Below, in pieces: positions 4,136 through 6,183 of a stretch of 6,183 nt of DNA (position 1 is its first letter; each line of letters begins with the position of its first letter). The stretch comes from Candidatus Tayloriibacteriota bacterium (GTDB taxonomy: Bacteria; Patescibacteriota; Minisyncoccia; Phycocordibacterales; JARIHA01), in the NCBI GenBank assembly GCA_029288475.1, contig JARIHA010000070.1:1-6183 (forward strand), in the 5' to 3' direction. The notes under the pieces are model-generated. The model searched no databases and had not been told where the DNA came from. It saw nothing but the letters and a program-made list of their open reading frames with translations. The position numbers were made by a program, and so were the translations under genes.

Positions 4136-6183
4136 TTTGCAATTCCAGCTGATCCATCAAGTCATCCAAACTCTTTATTATGAATTCCGGATCACTTTCC
4201 ATCACGGCATCTCCCTCTTCCCCGACTATCATATATTGCTCTATTAAACTTACGGCGCTACCAACTTTCCCAGCCTGAATAGCCTCAATATTTTTCTTCA
4301 AGCGAGAGACTGTTTTTACTCGAGTATTTCGATTCATACAAAACAACGCCACCGTTCTTTCCATAGTTTCTAGATAGAGAACAGGATCAAAATTGTCCCC
4401 CGGTTTCAGAGAAAAATCTGGAACATTGTCACCGTTAGCATCAAGAACAAGATCGTAGGTTTTGGGCAAGGTAGAAGTAGCTTGGCCTGAATGAGGTAGT
4501 TGATCTGTGCTGGTAGCCACCGCTTCTTTAATGACCAGTTTTGTGCTCGGTGTTATCGGTATATGAGAAAAAGCTATTTCTTCGTTTTTCACTCCTCGGG
4601 AAACCTTTTTTATCTTGACCGAAGTCTCTCCAAACTTTGTTCCTTGAGCCTGAATAGTAGTGCTTGCCTGCTTATCAACGCCAGCATAGATCTTATCGCC
4701 TATCTTCTTATAAGTACTATTTGGGATGGTCAAATCAATCAATTGAACCTTATCTTCATTTACCGATTCCAAGGGAACTTTCTTAACTCCTGTATGATTA
4801 TCATCGGCGTCGTACAAATCCAACGTCAAACCAGGTTCTGTCTCGATCTGAAGCTGTTCCCCAAGACTTTCCTCTGAAGGAGGAACCTGATATGCAAACT
4901 CTGGCAAATCACCTGAATGAGTTATCAGATTGTAAATAATTTTCTGCACGGGCATTGCTGATAAGATGTCCGCATGAGTTATATTTTTCCCATCATGACG
5001 ATTGGAATCATTAAGATTCACAAAGTAAGTTAGCGCATCAAGAGCGCTTGCACTTAAGGAGACCACTGTGCCATCGCCATTTGGCATGAAGGACACTGCG
5101 TGCTGAAGATTAAATGAAGGCGAACAAAGATGTATTTTCTGAAAAAAAGCTGTGTCGCAGGTGGAAACTGCTGAATAATTAATAGCATTTATAGTATTAA
5201 TTCCCCAACCGACTATCTGAGCAAGAGACAAGGAGGCAGGAAATGCCATCTTATCTAACACATCATGACCACTAGCAGCGTCAGAAAAAAGTTTCTTGTT
5301 AAGGATGTTAGGATAATTTGTATCGCTTTCATCCGGCATTATTCTCTGATCACTATCACCAAAAACAAATTGCTTAAAATCTTGAAATGTAGAAATAACG
5401 GGCTGAAGAGCGTCTTTACTAAACATAACTATATTTCTTAAAGATTCACTAAAAGTGACTATAGGGATAGAGACAGGGAGAGCGCTTAGAGCAGCAAAAT
5501 AGGACGAGGAAGGTAGCAACTGATAAGCGTCAGGAGTATTCAGTGCAAACTTTCTTCCTATACTTTTCTTTAGTATCAAACCCTTCAAAAATTCAAGGTC
5601 ATCACCATGAAGGATTGAGAGAATCGCTTCAGGAGTTCCGAGCTCTGGTACAGCTACCAAGATCAGTAAATCGATATGGTCAAGGAGGGTATCCCCTTGT
5701 GCTTTCATATCTATAAGTTTAGCAATTAGCCTTTTTGCAACCAATCCCCCATTACTATGAGCAATGAGTGTCACATTGCCCGTGTCAGAGTTTTTTTCTA
5801 AATCACGCAACACAGAAATAAAATAAGGTACCTGACCAGACAAAAGAGTATCATTGAAGGAAATATTTACACCTGAAGAAGTAGCGTTACCAGATAAAGG
5901 CATTCCCTTGTTTACCAAGTCAGTTAAATCTAGACGCCAATCATAGGGTAGAGCTCTCCATTCAGCAATGGTGTGATCCTCAACAAGACCGTTCATAAAA
6001 TCAACAAATGGTGCATAAATATTTGAACCGACCAAAGGGACTACATTCACCCTGTCTACAATGTCGCGGGTGTAGACTGAAGGATTGATACTCTTACCAT
6101 CGTCATCAAGATAAAGTTTTTGAACATCTGCATTTCTGTTCGGTTCCCAAAGCTGATTCTCAAAGAACTGCTGAGCATAAAGA
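4125..6183 (-). CDS. LCAT-like alpha/beta hydrolase (lipase/acyltransferase), 5' end outside window
   Basis: The frame is open to the window edge, so the N terminus is missing. A GTG at 6050 is internal: the preceding 44 codons continue typical family sequence (ENQLWEPNRNADVQKLYLDD). Numbered from that GTG, the catalytic domain shows the nucleophile elbow VTLIAHSNGG with Ser99, the following PELGTPEAI (135-143), the GDGTV motif with probable acid Asp326, and ITHADIL with probable His359. This is the Ser-Asp-His order of LCAT/PGAP1-like lipases. LPYDWRLDL (34-42) is another shared motif. From about 385 on is a beta-rich region, then a calcium-loop motif DANGDNVPD (537-545) and a charged helical tail (575-641). 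Lipid or acyl substrate and export to the cell surface are inferred; the signal peptide would lie outside the window. It ends against the plus-strand terminator and is not obviously cotranscribed with the next gene. Confidence 0.85.
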   Translation of the reverse strand, partial: LYAQQFFENQLWEPNRNADVQKLYLDDDGKSINPSVYTRDIVDRVNVVPLVGSNIYAPFVDFMNGLVEDHTIAEWRALPYDWRLDLTDLVNKGMPLSGNATSSGVNISFNDTLLSGQVPYFISVLRDLEKNSDTGNVTLIAHSNGGLVAKRLIAKLIDMKAQGDTLLDHIDLLILVAVPELGTPEAILSILHGDDLEFLKGLILKKSIGRKFALNTPDAYQLLPSSSYFAALSALPVSIPIVTFSESLRNIVMFSKDALQPVISTFQDFKQFVFGDSDQRIMPDESDTNYPNILNKKLFSDAASGHDVLDKMAFPASLSLAQIVGWGINTINAINYSAVSTCDTAFFQKIHLCSPSFNLQHAVSFMPNGDGTVVSLSASALDALTYFVNLNDSNRHDGKNITHADILSAMPVQKIIYNLITHSGDLPEFAYQVPPSEESLGEQLQIETEPGLTLDLYDADDNHTGVKKVPLESVNEDKVQLIDLTIPNSTYKKIGDKIYAGVDKQASTTIQAQGTKFGETSVKIKKVSRGVKNEEIAFSHIPITPSTKLVIKEAVATSTDQLPHSGQATSTLPKTYDLVLDANGDNVPDFSLKPGDNFDPVLYLETMERTVALFCMNRNTRVKTVSRLKKNIEAIQAGKVGSAVSLIEQYMIVGEEGDAVMESDPEFIIKSLDDLMDQLELQTKK

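Noticed and set aside
3999..4247. Plus-strand 82-codon frame as an intact protein
   Set aside because: The second half crosses the terminator and lies antisense to the hydrolase gene. Only the first 42 codons look gene-like, so it is discussed under the orphan transcript instead.
4500..4877. Plus-strand 125-codon open frame inside the hydrolase gene
   Set aside because: It is antisense to a gene with clear family motifs, has a Cys/Phe/Ile-rich shadow composition and no promoter.
6048..6050. GTG as the true start of the hydrolase
   Set aside because: The frame continues open to the window edge and the upstream codons read as family-typical sequence, so the gene is truncated by the window.

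Overview
The window looks like a stretch of a Candidate Phyla Radiation (Patescibacteria, most likely Parcubacteria-type) chromosome. This is inferred from the gene mix: an LCAT-like lipase with a C-terminal calcium-loop region, a winged-helix protein with a degenerate nucleotidyltransferase domain, a DUF1360-like protein, and rplJ-rplL standing apart from rplKA and rpoBC. None of the six complete genes has a Shine-Dalgarno sequence. No similarity search was possible, so the taxonomy is tentative. All seven recognisable protein genes lie on the minus strand. Their stops are TAA (4) and TAG (3), and the standard code works throughout.

Read in the direction of transcription (right to left): (1) 6183-4125 is a secreted or surface alpha/beta hydrolase whose 5' end lies outside the window. 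(2) 4124-3859 is an intergenic region that carries a likely divergent promoter pair and a compact plus-strand transcription unit (about 3957-4135). That unit ends in a strong intrinsic terminator abutting and overlapping the hydrolase stop; no known RNA or protein was recognised in it. (3) 3858-2879 is a two-gene unit: a small membrane protein with a CPWC motif, then a cytoplasmic cyclophilin. (4) 2892-1689 is the ribosomal stalk operon: a near-consensus promoter whose -35 box lies in the last codons of the cyclophilin gene, an L10 leader RNA, rplJ, rplL, and a long palindromic terminator. (5) 1676-950 is a monocistronic winged-helix/nucleotidyltransferase-like protein with its own promoter. 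(6) 933-34 is a multi-spanning membrane protein of the MscS-associated conserved TM helix type with an extended -10 promoter, closed by an intrinsic terminator inside a perfect 30-bp inverted repeat that runs to the window edge.

The well understood part is the stalk operon: L10 and L7/L12 build the ribosomal stalk and the leader is the expected L10 autoregulatory target. The cyclophilin-DUF1360 pair and the regulator look like ordinary accessory housekeeping genes. The parts that deserve a second look are the orphan plus-strand transcript, the two long nested palindromes at gene ends, the consistent absence of Shine-Dalgarno sequences, and the regulator next to the stalk operon. I see no mobile element genes, CRISPR array, tRNA or rRNA.
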